A stretch of 19,319 nt of DNA from CAZYTO01 sp964650405. GTDB taxonomy: Bacteria > Acidobacteriota > Thermoanaerobaculia > Gp7-AA8. A program made the position numbers and the translations under genes. The notes under the pieces were generated by a model, which had not been told where the DNA came from, made no database searches, and worked only from the letters and a program-made list of their open reading frames with translations. Of the stretch, positions 1 to 5,770 are shown one piece after another. Positions within the stretch are counted from its first letter, which is position 1, and every line of letters starts with the position of its first letter. The stretch covers positions 1 to 19,319 of the forward strand of contig CAZYTO010000082.1 of the NCBI GenBank assembly GCA_964650405.1, given 5' to 3'.

Positions 1-14
1 GGGGGGGGGGGGGG
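1..14. other. Poly-G run at contig end, probable sequencing artefact
   Basis: The window opens with 14 consecutive G residues. They sit inside what should be the coding region of an M13 peptidase, where they would encode a proline run that the family does not have at this place. Homopolymer G at a read end is a known artefact of two-colour sequencing chemistry, so the run is read as contig-end noise rather than biology. Confidence 0.7.
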
Positions 15-428
15 CCCTCCTTTTCGGATGGCGCCCCCGTTCAAATAGGCCGGGCGGAGGTCCGCGGCCTTTCGGGCCGCTGAGCCGGCGGGGGCGGGGC
101 CGGCGCCGTCGGGCAGCGCCGCGATGCGTCGGCGGGTCTGCGCCTCGAGCTCGTCGCGGGTTCCCCACCGCGCGCTGCCGGCCGGGATGGTGGCGGCCTT
201 GAGCCAGGCGCCGTTCGCGTAGGCGAAGAAATCGTCGCCGGGATTGATGCTCGCGTCCACCGTGCTCGCGAGCGACGACGGCTTCCGGCCGGCCGCCGTT
301 TGCGAATCGGCAGCGGACGCGGGCCAGGATGAGAAGGCCGCAGACAGGAGGATCGGCAGTGCGACGGCGAGACGGCGTCGATCGCGCCGGCTGCGAGAAA
401 GGTTGTTCTGGGATGCGTCGACGTGCAT
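1..428 (-). CDS. M13 family (neprilysin-like) metallopeptidase, N-terminal fragment
   Basis: This is the N-terminus of a secreted zinc endopeptidase of the M13 family; the gene runs off the left edge. Translation from the ATG at 428 gives an arginine-rich n-region, a hydrophobic stretch (LAVALPILLSAAF) and an ASA-type cleavage site near residue 40, which is a clear signal peptide. The mature part carries the family's N-terminal signature, INPGDDFFAYANGAWLK, then IPAGSARWGTRDEL. The catalytic HExxH region would lie several hundred residues further on and is not in the window. A GGAGG ribosome binding site (plus-strand 437-441) lies 8 bases before the ATG, which fixes the start. The last dozen codons before the poly-G (AYLNGGAIRKGG) resemble a scrambled version of the usual AYxDEAAIExxG, so that end is probably low quality. 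The gene is divergent from the GlxA-type regulator gene and may share regulation with it. Confidence 0.85.
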   Translation of the reverse strand, partial: MHVDASQNNLSRSRRDRRRLAVALPILLSAAFSSWPASAADSQTAAGRKPSSLASTVDASINPGDDFFAYANGAWLKAATIPAGSARWGTRDELEAQTRRRIAALPDGAGPAPAGSAARKAADLRPAYLNGGAIRKGGPPPP

Positions 429-499
429 TGGCGTGGCCTCCGCTCGAGGGTTGATAATCCGAGTCGGGGCAACGACCCGGCTCTCAGTTGATGACGGCG

Positions 500-505
500 A
501 AGATA
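500..505 (-). promoter_or_regulatory. Candidate -10 box of the M13 peptidase gene
   Basis: The minus strand reads CCCTATCTTCG here, containing TATCTT, a 4 of 6 match to the -10 consensus and a TANNNT box like those before other genes in the window. It would give a leader of about 65 bases before the ATG at 428. No -35 match is obvious, but the first 25-bp repeat begins about 35 bases upstream, where an activator could sit. Confidence 0.25.
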
Positions 506-540
506 GGGCGCGGCCCGATGTCGTGTCGCGGCGCAGGCCG

Positions 541-565
541 ACAACTTTCATTCACTTTCGGACAT
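541..565 (+). repeat. Direct repeat copy 1, putative operator
   Basis: This 25-base element starts ACAACT and ends TTTCGGACAT. It matches the copy at 677-701 at 21 of 25 positions. It lies just upstream of the expected -35 position of the leftward M13 gene. AraC-type regulators usually bind asymmetric sites of about this size, and the adjacent gene encodes one, so an operator is the likely reading. Confidence 0.55.
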
Positions 566-676
566 GGCCCGCACGCGCCCGCGCGGGCGGTCTGTGGCGG
601 GCCTCGAGAGGCGTGATGACTCGCGAATCGCGGCTGGGGCACCAGTCGGAAGGCCGCCGGAGAACACGGATCGGTA

Positions 677-701
677 ACAACTGTGAATCAGTTTCGGACA
701 T
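677..701 (+). repeat. Direct repeat copy 2, putative operator
   Basis: This is the second copy of the 25-base element, 136 bases downstream of the first (start to start) and in the same orientation. The 136-base spacing is about 13 helical turns, which would place both copies on the same face of the DNA. It ends 37 bases before the TATTGT box of the GlxA-type gene, a usual place for an AraC-family activator site. Confidence 0.55.
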
Positions 702-738
702 CGGCTCGTACATGGGAGCGGCGGTCCTCGATCCGGGC

Positions 739-744
739 TATTGT
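739..744 (+). promoter_or_regulatory. Candidate -10 box of the GlxA-type regulator gene
   Basis: TATTGT in the context GGGCTATTGTG lies 20 bases before the ATG at 765. An ATGTCCG heptamer (746-752), the inverted core of the upstream repeats, overlaps the expected transcription start, which suggests autoregulation. No -35 match and no Shine-Dalgarno sequence are visible. Confidence 0.35.
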
Positions 745-764
745 GATGTCCGGGCTTTCTGCAC

Positions 765-1847
765 ATGATCACGCGCGCCCAGCTCATCGACGTCCTCTTC
801 GTCATCGCGCCGCATTCGCTGCTGCTCGACATCGCCGGACCGGCGGAGGCCTTTCGTCTGGCCAACCAGCACCGCGAGCTTCGCGGACTGCCGCCGCGTT
901 TTCGTCTGGCCTTCGCGGGGCCGGTTGCAACGCCGGAGACGTCGGTCGGACTGGCGCTGGGCGGCCTCGTTCCCTTGCCGGAGCAGCTCGCGACGCCGAC
1001 CTGGGTGGTTGTGGTCGGACAACCGACGGCCCATGTGAAGCAGGTCACTCCGGAGATCACGATCACCGCCCGATGGTTGAGCGACCGGCTGCATGACGCG
1101 CTCCTCGACCCGGACTCGCCGCACCGCCTGGTGACGATCTGCTCGGGGACGCTCGTCGCCGCGCGGGCGGGGCTGCTGGTCCGGCGCCGCTGCACCACGC
1201 ACCACGAGCTGTTGCACATGCTGAAAGCCCTGGCGCCGCAGGCGCAGGTCATCGACAACCGCGTGTTCGTGGTGGACGGACCGGTGGCGTCGAGCGCGGG
1301 CATCACGGCGGGGATCGACGTGGCCCTGCACCTCATCGCCGAGGAGTGCGGGGAGGCCCTGGCGGCCAGCGTGGCCGAGGACATGGTGGTGTACCTGCGG
1401 CGCTCTCCGCGGGACACGGAGCTGTCGCCGTTCCACATGCACCGCCGCCACCTCCACCCGACCGTGCACCGGGTGCAGGACGCGATCGTCTCCGAGCCGC
1501 AGCGCGACTGGGACATGGCCTCGCTGGCCCACGTCGGCCGCGCCGCCCAGCGTCATCTGTTGCGCCTGTTCATCGACCACGCCGGCATCTCGCCATTGCA
1601 CTACCTCCGCTTGATCCGCCTCGAGCGCGCCCGCCAGTCGCTGGAATACGGCGCAACCGGGACGCGGGCGGCCGAAGTCGCGGGCTTCGGCTCCGACCGG
1701 CAACTGCGCCGCGCCTGGAGCCGCCAATGGGGCGGGACCCCCCGTGATGCGACCCGCGCGGCGGGGCCGGAGGTGGCCGTGCGGCGGGGTGTGGGATCGC
1801 GGGCCAGCCGGTCCTCATCGCTACGGGCGCATTCCGGGGAACCGTAG
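765..1847 (+). CDS. GlxA family transcriptional regulator (DJ-1/PfpI domain plus AraC HTH)
   Basis: This is a 360-residue transcription factor with an N-terminal class I glutamine amidotransferase-like (DJ-1/PfpI) sensor domain at about residues 7-190 and a C-terminal AraC-type double helix-turn-helix at about 230-330. Visible family landmarks are the nucleophile-elbow-like TICSGTLVAARAG with Cys126, the RRCTTHHELL segment, SAGITAGIDVALHLIAEECG, and in the HTH part MASLAHVGRAAQRHLLRLF followed by ISPLHYLRLIRLERAR. The family typically acts as an activator or repressor of nearby genes; the ligand is not predictable. The start at 765 has no Shine-Dalgarno but gives a full-length domain. The last 30 residues are arginine- and serine-rich and look unstructured. 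Direct repeats in the upstream region are the likely binding sites, and the divergent M13 peptidase gene is the obvious candidate target. Confidence 0.92.
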   Translation: MITRAQLIDVLFVIAPHSLLLDIAGPAEAFRLANQHRELRGLPPRFRLAFAGPVATPETSVGLALGGLVPLPEQLATPTWVVVVGQPTAHVKQVTPEITITARWLSDRLHDALLDPDSPHRLVTICSGTLVAARAGLLVRRRCTTHHELLHMLKALAPQAQVIDNRVFVVDGPVASSAGITAGIDVALHLIAEECGEALAASVAEDMVVYLRRSPRDTELSPFHMHRRHLHPTVHRVQDAIVSEPQRDWDMASLAHVGRAAQRHLLRLFIDHAGISPLHYLRLIRLERARQSLEYGATGTRAAEVAGFGSDRQLRRAWSRQWGGTPRDATRAAGPEVAVRRGVGSRASRSSSLRAHSGEP

Positions 1848-1954
1848 CCATACCGGGGTTGCCACTACTGATTCGAAGCTGGAACGGCCGGCCGAGGTCT
1901 CCACACTTCCTTCTGGCAGGGAGATTACTCTCGGGTGAGTCCCTCTCATAGATG

Positions 1955-1959
1955 AGGAG
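1955..1959 (+). promoter_or_regulatory. Ribosome binding site of the lipase gene
   Basis: AGGAG lies 5 bases before the ATG at 1965 and supports that start. A TANNNT box (TACTCT, 1926-1931) lies about 33 bases further upstream as a possible -10 element. Confidence 0.5.
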
Positions 1960-1964
1960 CGGCG

Positions 1965-2743
1965 ATGAAGATCGTTCTGGCGCACGGCGTTCTCGGTTTC
2001 GGCGAAGTCATCCCCGGGGATTGGCAAATCGTGAAGTACTTCAACGGCGTGAAGGAACACCTGGAGCAGCGCTTCCCCAACACCGAAGTCTTCGAGCCCA
2101 GCGTCGATCCCAAGGGATCGATCGAGACACGTGGGCCGAAACTTGCCGAAGCGATCGGTAACCTCGGTGCGCCCGTGCACGTGATAGCCCACAGTATGGG
2201 CGGCCTCGATGCTCGGTGGGCAATCGCGAAGCGCCCAGAACAGACGAAGAACGTGCTCTCGCTCGTCACCATCGGGACACCCCATCGCGGCTCGGAGGTC
2301 GCCGATGCGATCGTGGACCGCCGCCCGCCGCTCTTCTCCGCATTACCGGGTTTCGTGGTCCGGCAGCTCGAGGCGAACGGACCAGCGCTTGACGTCTCAC
2401 CACGGCCCGCGGCGCGGTATTCGACGACACCACGGCTGACCGGCCGGGCATCACCTACCTCGAGATCGCCGGCGACGCCTCGCATGCCGGCCAGGAATCG
2501 CTGCTGTTTCAGGTCGCGGCGATGCTGGGCCACATCACAGGGCAGCCCAATGACGGGGTCGTGACGCGTGCATCGGCAGCGCGAATGGGGCGACGGCTCT
2601 TTGCAGTCTGGCCGCTCGATCACGGTGGCGAGATCGGCTGGACGCTCGACGTGCTCGTCCCCGCGTTCCTTCGACCGCGCAAGCATCTGCCGCTGTACGA
2701 CGCCGTCGTCGAAGAGCTCCACCGCCGTCATGGCGACGGCTAG
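1965..2743 (+). CDS. Triacylglycerol lipase-like alpha/beta hydrolase, broken by a 1-base frameshift
   Basis: This is a lipase/esterase of the alpha/beta hydrolase fold whose two halves lie in different frames. The first frame (from 1965) shows HGVLGFGE for the oxyanion region, the nucleophile elbow AHSMGG with Ser77 and TIGTPHRGS, and makes sense to about residue 144 (GPALDV); it then turns into low-complexity sequence and stops at 2564. From base 2396 the +2 frame continues as LTTARGAVFDDTTADRPG, then YLEIAGDAS, PNDGVVTRASA (probable catalytic Asp region) and LDHGGEIGW (probable catalytic His), ending at the TAG at 2743. The join needs one base inserted between 2395 and 2396, giving about 260 residues, normal for a compact bacterial lipase. 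No signal peptide is seen, so it may be cytoplasmic. Either the gene is a recent pseudogene or the assembly has lost a base. The lipase family call is firm. Confidence 0.85.
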
Positions 2744-2800
2744 TCTCTTCCTGTTTGTTGGACGCACGACGCCGAGTGAGGCGGTTGCAGAGCGGCGTGA

Positions 2801-3082
2801 TCATGCGAGCAGACGGCACAGTATTCGGCTGGCGATCCACCCGAGCAGAGTGCCGCCTGCCATGTCCAGGAGAAGCAGACCGGGCCAATCTGTTGCGCAA
2901 ACCCATCGCCAGTGCGCGAGCATGTACGCTCGTTCGGCGCAAATCTGGTCGATTGCCATGAAAAGCCCGGCCGATGCGCCGGTCCCGGCGAGGGCACCAT
3001 CGAGCACTGACGATGCGCGTTGTGTAGGCATCGCTCGTGCGACGTGCGGTTCATCCACCTGGTTCCGGGCGAGAGAGTTCAC
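2801..3082 (-). CDS. Possible small membrane protein, hypothetical
   Basis: I do not recognise this ORF. From the GTG at 3082 it would encode 93 residues; an internal ATG at 2959 would give 52. The C-terminal part is more protein-like than the N-terminal part: AGTGASAGLFMAIDQICAE, then a hydrophobic stretch WPGLLLLDMAGGTLLGWIAS that could span a membrane, ending CRLLA. No clear ribosome binding site precedes either start. It could be a real small membrane protein, a remnant, or chance. It is divergent from the DinB gene and convergent with the lipase gene. Confidence 0.25.
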   Translation of the reverse strand: MNSLARNQVDEPHVARAMPTQRASSVLDGALAGTGASAGLFMAIDQICAERAYMLAHWRWVCATDWPGLLLLDMAGGTLLGWIASRILCRLLA

Positions 3083-3217
3083 ACCGCCGGCTCGAAGCGG
3101 ATGCTGCGCGCCTAATCAAGCATTCCGTCGCTGTTCTATGGAGCGGGAGGCAGCGGCGCTCCCGCGACGCGTGGCTGAAGAGAAAAGCGGCGCGGTGAGC
3201 TGACCGAGGATCGCGGT

Positions 3218-3223
3218 TACCAT
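3218..3223 (+). promoter_or_regulatory. Candidate -10 box of the DinB-family gene
   Basis: TACCAT in the context GCGGTTACCATC matches 4 of 6 -10 consensus positions and fits the TANNNT pattern seen before several genes here. It would give a leader of about 40 bases to the GTG at 3271. Confidence 0.3.
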
Positions 3224-3260
3224 CTCCTCCGGGCGCGCCACGTTCCGGCGTTATGCACGA

Positions 3261-3265
3261 GGAGG
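3261..3265 (+). promoter_or_regulatory. Shine-Dalgarno deciding a GTG start
   Basis: GGAGG lies 5 bases before the GTG at 3271 and lies inside the coding region if the ATG at 3253 is used. The ATG at 3253 has no such site before it. This argues for GTG as the real start of the DinB-family gene. Confidence 0.6.
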
Positions 3266-3270
3266 GAACC

Positions 3271-3801
3271 GTGAAGCCAGCCGTCCTGCCCCTCGGCGAC
3301 AGCATTCTCGACGCCTGGTCGACGAACGCCCGTGTGACGGCGTTTCTGGTCGGGCGGCTTCCGGCGGGATTGTGGGAGGCCGCGGTTCCCGGAATGCCGC
3401 GGCGCACGATCCGGATGGTTGCGGCGCACCTTCACAATTCGCGCCGGTCGTGGATCCGGACGCTCGGGCGGCCGCACGGAGTCGAAGTGCCGGTAGCGGT
3501 GGACCGGTTCCGGGTCAGCCGCCCGGAGTTGAGCCGCGCGCTGAAGGAGAGCGCTCGCGGGATCGCCGCTCTGCTGACCCTGGGACTGGAGCACGACGGT
3601 GCGATTCCGCCGACGCCGGTGTACGTCTGGCGGAATCTCCCGCTCGATGTGGGACACGTGCTGGCGTACTTCGTCGCGCATGAGGGCCATCACCGCGGGC
3701 AGCTCGTGCTGCTGGCGCGGCAGCTCGGCTACCGCCTGCCGGCGGAAGTCACGAACGGCCTCTGGATGTGGAGCAAGGGGACGGCAAGACGGAGGCGATA
3801 G
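3271..3801 (+). CDS. DinB family protein (metal-binding four-helix bundle)
   Basis: This is a cytoplasmic protein of the DinB/YfiT-like superfamily, a four-helix bundle that coordinates a divalent metal with three histidines. Family members include thiol transferases and damage-induced proteins; the substrate here is unknown. From the GTG start it has 176 residues, a usual length. The metal ligands are visible: a His in the helix MVAAHLHNSRRSWI (H53 or H55) and the C-terminal pair in AHEGHHRGQLVLLARQLG (H137 and H141), where HRGQ is a family hallmark. A preceding ATG at 3253 would add six residues (MHEEGT) but overlaps the GGAGG site. The gene is alone on its strand, and its 3' end faces the methyltransferase gene 48 bases away. 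Confidence 0.88.
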   Translation: MKPAVLPLGDSILDAWSTNARVTAFLVGRLPAGLWEAAVPGMPRRTIRMVAAHLHNSRRSWIRTLGRPHGVEVPVAVDRFRVSRPELSRALKESARGIAALLTLGLEHDGAIPPTPVYVWRNLPLDVGHVLAYFVAHEGHHRGQLVLLARQLGYRLPAEVTNGLWMWSKGTARRRR

Positions 3802-3849
3802 GGATGCCGTCCGCCGAGATCCTCGCCCCAAGATCCTGCGGGCGCCGCA

Positions 3850-4794
3850 TCAGGCACTGACGAACGCGCTCAGCCCGTCGCGCGTCGAGCCGGACGTTGG
3901 CGGCGGCGTCAACCACGGCAGTGCCGCGACCTGCGACGTGATGGGACCGTGGGTCACAACCCGGATCCGGCGCGTCTGCGACTCGGTCCGCAGCCGATCG
4001 AGGACGGTGGCGGAGATGCTGCCGATAAACGGGGTGAAGAGGAAGAACACGTTGCCATCGGCGTAGTTCGCGGCACGGGCGTCGACGTTCTGAAACTCCA
4101 CGCCAGGTAGACTGAGCTCGGCGGCGGTCACGGTGGCGTAGTCGCATAAGCCGGGCTCGATCTCGATGCCGCGAGCCGGGGCTCCGGTCAGGAGGTTTGC
4201 CAGAATGGCCACGTGACCGAGGCCGGAGCCGACATCGAAGAAGACGTCATGCCTCCTCACCAGGGCGCGGTCGGCCAGTTCGAGCACGAATCGCCCCGGC
4301 GTCTGCTGGTAAGAGACCATTTCCGAATGGCACGGCTTCGTCTCGGGAGGAAGCGGCCGCCAGAGGAGCAGGCCATTGAGAAAGTGGTCCAGCAGATCGT
4401 AGCCGCCGGCCGCGCCTTTCCGTGAGTCGCTCAGGACATAGCGATCGATCACGCGTCGCAACGCGGCTCCCCGGACGTGACCGCTGCGTATGTCCACCCG
4501 GATCCGCCGGAACAATGCCGCATCGACGTCTTCCAGGCGCTGCGCGAAGCGCCTGGCGCGGGTCTCGAGCCGAGCCAGCTCTCCGGCCGGCGCCGCGCTC
4601 TCAGGCAGGCCGGCGATCCGATCGAGAATGTGAAGCTCGAGACGGTCGAGGGCACAGGCGCGGGCGCTGAAGCTCTGCTCGTCGAACAGCGCCGCGTCGT
4701 TCTCGATCGCTTCGAGCCGTGACTGGATCTCGACCGCAACGCCCTCGGACGCGTTCAGCAGGTCCGTGTCTGCGCTCCGAGTCTCGTCCGGCAT
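3850..4794 (-). CDS. Class I SAM-dependent methyltransferase with N-terminal helical region
   Basis: This is a 314-residue protein with a helical N-terminal half (about 1-150, rich in Glu, Arg and Leu) and a Rossmann-like methyltransferase domain at about 160-300. Motif I is VFFDVGSGLGH (D187 to G193), and the acidic residue ending strand 2 is in GIEIEP (E211 or E213), which would bind the SAM ribose. VDARAANY probably provides the adenine-contacting Asp, and FLFTPF sits at the motif IV position, where many relatives have a D/N-PP-Y/F signature. MVSYQQTPGRFVLELADR before motif I looks like a conserved entry segment. The substrate cannot be inferred. No Shine-Dalgarno precedes the ATG at 4794; a TANNNT box lies 12 bases upstream, suggesting a leaderless transcript. 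It lies downstream of the acidic hypothetical gene on the same strand with a 126-base gap that appears to hold its own promoter. Confidence 0.82.
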   Translation of the reverse strand: MPDETRSADTDLLNASEGVAVEIQSRLEAIENDAALFDEQSFSARACALDRLELHILDRIAGLPESAAPAGELARLETRARRFAQRLEDVDAALFRRIRVDIRSGHVRGAALRRVIDRYVLSDSRKGAAGGYDLLDHFLNGLLLWRPLPPETKPCHSEMVSYQQTPGRFVLELADRALVRRHDVFFDVGSGLGHVAILANLLTGAPARGIEIEPGLCDYATVTAAELSLPGVEFQNVDARAANYADGNVFFLFTPFIGSISATVLDRLRTESQTRRIRVVTHGPITSQVAALPWLTPPPTSGSTRDGLSAFVSA

Positions 4795-4806
4795 CCGTGA
4801 CGTCGT

Positions 4807-4826
4807 AGTTTACTGCGCGGTGTAAA
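4807..4826 (-). promoter_or_regulatory. Promoter with inverted repeat before the methyltransferase gene
   Basis: Reading the minus strand, TTTAC and GTAAA form a 5-bp inverted repeat separated by 8 bases (plus-strand 4809-4826). The right arm merges into TAAACT (plus-strand 4807-4812), a possible -10 box 12 bases before the ATG. A repressor on the repeat would cover the promoter. The same nine bases, GTAAACTAC, occur at the same place before the gene at 5771. Confidence 0.35.
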
Positions 4827-4920
4827 GCGCGGCTCGCCGGTTTCCGGAGCGAGCACGTCAGCCCGTTTCGGGTCGTGCGTGCCCGCTGCGCCAACGCCGG
4901 ACGTACGGTCCGGCGCGAGC

Positions 4921-5427
4921 TCACTGCGGCTCGTCATCGTCGGCGAATTCCTGCCCGGGCAACCGGCGATCACGGTCGAAGGGAAGTTTCTCCTTCGGCG
5001 GAATGCTTTCGCCGAATTCCTTCACCCAATCCTTGCGGGTGGCATCGTCGGCGTAGTAGCGGAGATAGACCTGGTTGTCTTCCTCGCTGCACCCGCCGAT
5101 GGGGCTGATGTTCCAAAAACCGCCCGATCCCGGCTCGCTGAGCACGGTTTCTTCGCGAAGGGCGTCGGTGACGAGATAGCGATAGAGCTCGCGGTCGCTG
5201 AGGTGATCGGTCGAATCCAGATACAGGCCAAGGGCGGCCATGGCGTGGATGATCTCCCACAGCTTTTTGTGCAGCGCCGCGTCATCGAGCTGGCCGTCGT
5301 CCGGAATGGCCATGCCCTTGCTGCGCAGGACGTCGAGGGGACGTTCCCCGTCTTCTTCGCCATCGAAAAAACGGTCGAGCCGTTCGAGCTCGGCGATTGG
5401 ATCATGAATCGGATCATGAGCAGTCAT
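4921..5427 (-). CDS. Hypothetical acidic protein, conserved-looking
   Basis: This 168-residue soluble protein has no catalytic motif I can name. It is strongly acidic at both ends (many Asp and Glu, ending FADDDEPQ) and has no signal peptide or membrane segment. The central part looks well folded and conserved: LDDAALHKKLWEIIHAMAAL forms a likely amphipathic helix, followed by STDHLSDRELYRYL and then GGCSEEDNQVYLRYYADD. A GGAGG site 7 bases before the ATG at 5427 supports the start. The gene lies upstream of the methyltransferase gene and is divergent from the large metallopeptidase-TPR gene. A perfect palindrome 50 bases upstream of its start probably controls it. Confidence 0.8.
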   Translation of the reverse strand: MTAHDPIHDPIAELERLDRFFDGEEDGERPLDVLRSKGMAIPDDGQLDDAALHKKLWEIIHAMAALGLYLDSTDHLSDRELYRYLVTDALREETVLSEPGSGGFWNISPIGGCSEEDNQVYLRYYADDATRKDWVKEFGESIPPKEKLPFDRDRRLPGQEFADDDEPQ

Positions 5428-5477
5428 CGTTCAACCTCCGGCACCGAGGCTCCCTCGGGATGGCGAAGGAGTCAAGC

Positions 5478-5496
5478 TTTCTACTCCGTGTAGAAA
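5478..5496. promoter_or_regulatory. Perfect palindrome, probable operator
   Basis: TTTCTAC and GTAGAAA form a perfect 7-bp inverted repeat around a 5-base centre (TCCGT). On the minus strand the left arm reads TAGAAA, a plausible -10 box for the gene starting at 5427, so a bound dimer would block that promoter. The CTAC/GTAG arms recall BlaI/MecI-type operators but the spacing differs by one base, so the regulator is not assigned. Confidence 0.45.
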
Positions 5497-5600
5497 ACCT
5501 GGACCACAGATCGGCGTGGCGAGAGAGCACGCCCCTCACCCCGGCTCTTCCGCGCTGAATGCTTCGGAGCTGATTTACTCCATGTTGAACTGCGCGCTCC

Positions 5601-5642
5601 AGAGCCGACCCTCTCCCGTGCGCAGAGGGTCGGGCCGGCTCT
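5601..5642. other. Stable hairpin element
   Basis: AGAGCCGACCCTCT pairs with AGAGGGTC plus GGCTCT, the right arm carrying a 5-base insertion (GGGCC, 5632-5636). One more C-G pair extends the stem, for 15 pairs around a 9-base loop (5615-5623). No T-tract follows on the plus strand, so it does not look like an intrinsic terminator in that direction. It may be a REP-like element or an RNA structure. Confidence 0.5.
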
Positions 5643-5755
5643 GCTTTACGTGGTTCCTCCTTGCCTCGTGTCCCTCCCACCCATCTTCAGAGCAGAGTGG
5701 CCGCTTCGCCCTCTCGGTATGCAGGCTCGGCCTCGTCGGCCTTTGGTTCAGGCGG

Positions 5756-5761
5756 TAAACT
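5756..5761 (+). promoter_or_regulatory. Candidate -10 box directly before the TTG start
   Basis: TAAACT in the context GCGGTAAACTAC lies 9 bases before the TTG at 5771. No Shine-Dalgarno is present, so transcription may begin almost at the start codon. The in-frame TAA at 5756-5758 also prevents any upstream start. Confidence 0.35.
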
Positions 5762-5770
5762 ACTCGCAGC

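Larger units (their letters stand above)
429..764. promoter_or_regulatory. Divergent intergenic region between M13 peptidase and GlxA-type regulator
   Basis: This 336-bp gap has no convincing coding frame. It holds a TANNNT box for the leftward gene (500-505), a TANNNT box for the rightward gene (739-744), two long imperfect direct repeats (541-565 and 677-701) and a third, inverted, 7-base piece of the repeat (746-752). The layout suggests that the regulator controls one or both divergent genes. Confidence 0.55.
2744..3252. other. Poorly coding gap between lipase and DinB genes
   Basis: This stretch of about 500 bases contains no frame that looks confidently coding. Plus-strand frames are long only because stops are rare at this G+C content; their products are rich in Arg, Ser and Ala without recognisable motifs. 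The best candidate is a small minus-strand ORF (2801-3082), listed separately. Confidence 0.4.
5428..5770. promoter_or_regulatory. Divergent intergenic region with palindrome and large hairpin
   Basis: This 343-bp gap separates the acidic hypothetical from the divergent metallopeptidase-TPR gene. It contains a perfect 7-bp palindrome (5478-5496), a partial copy of its centre (5576-5589), a 15-bp hairpin with a 5-base bulge (5601-5642) and a TANNNT box just before the TTG start at 5771. I see no coding frame that looks real. Confidence 0.5.

Noticed and set aside
41..544. A 167-residue minus-strand frame over the M13 gene
   Set aside because: It is in a different frame from the M13 signature, which reads from 428, and its product is an Arg/Pro/Ser-rich chain without motifs.
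738..1727. A 329-residue minus-strand frame opposite the regulator
   Set aside because: The plus strand encodes a clear GlxA-type protein with both domains; the antisense frame is incidental.
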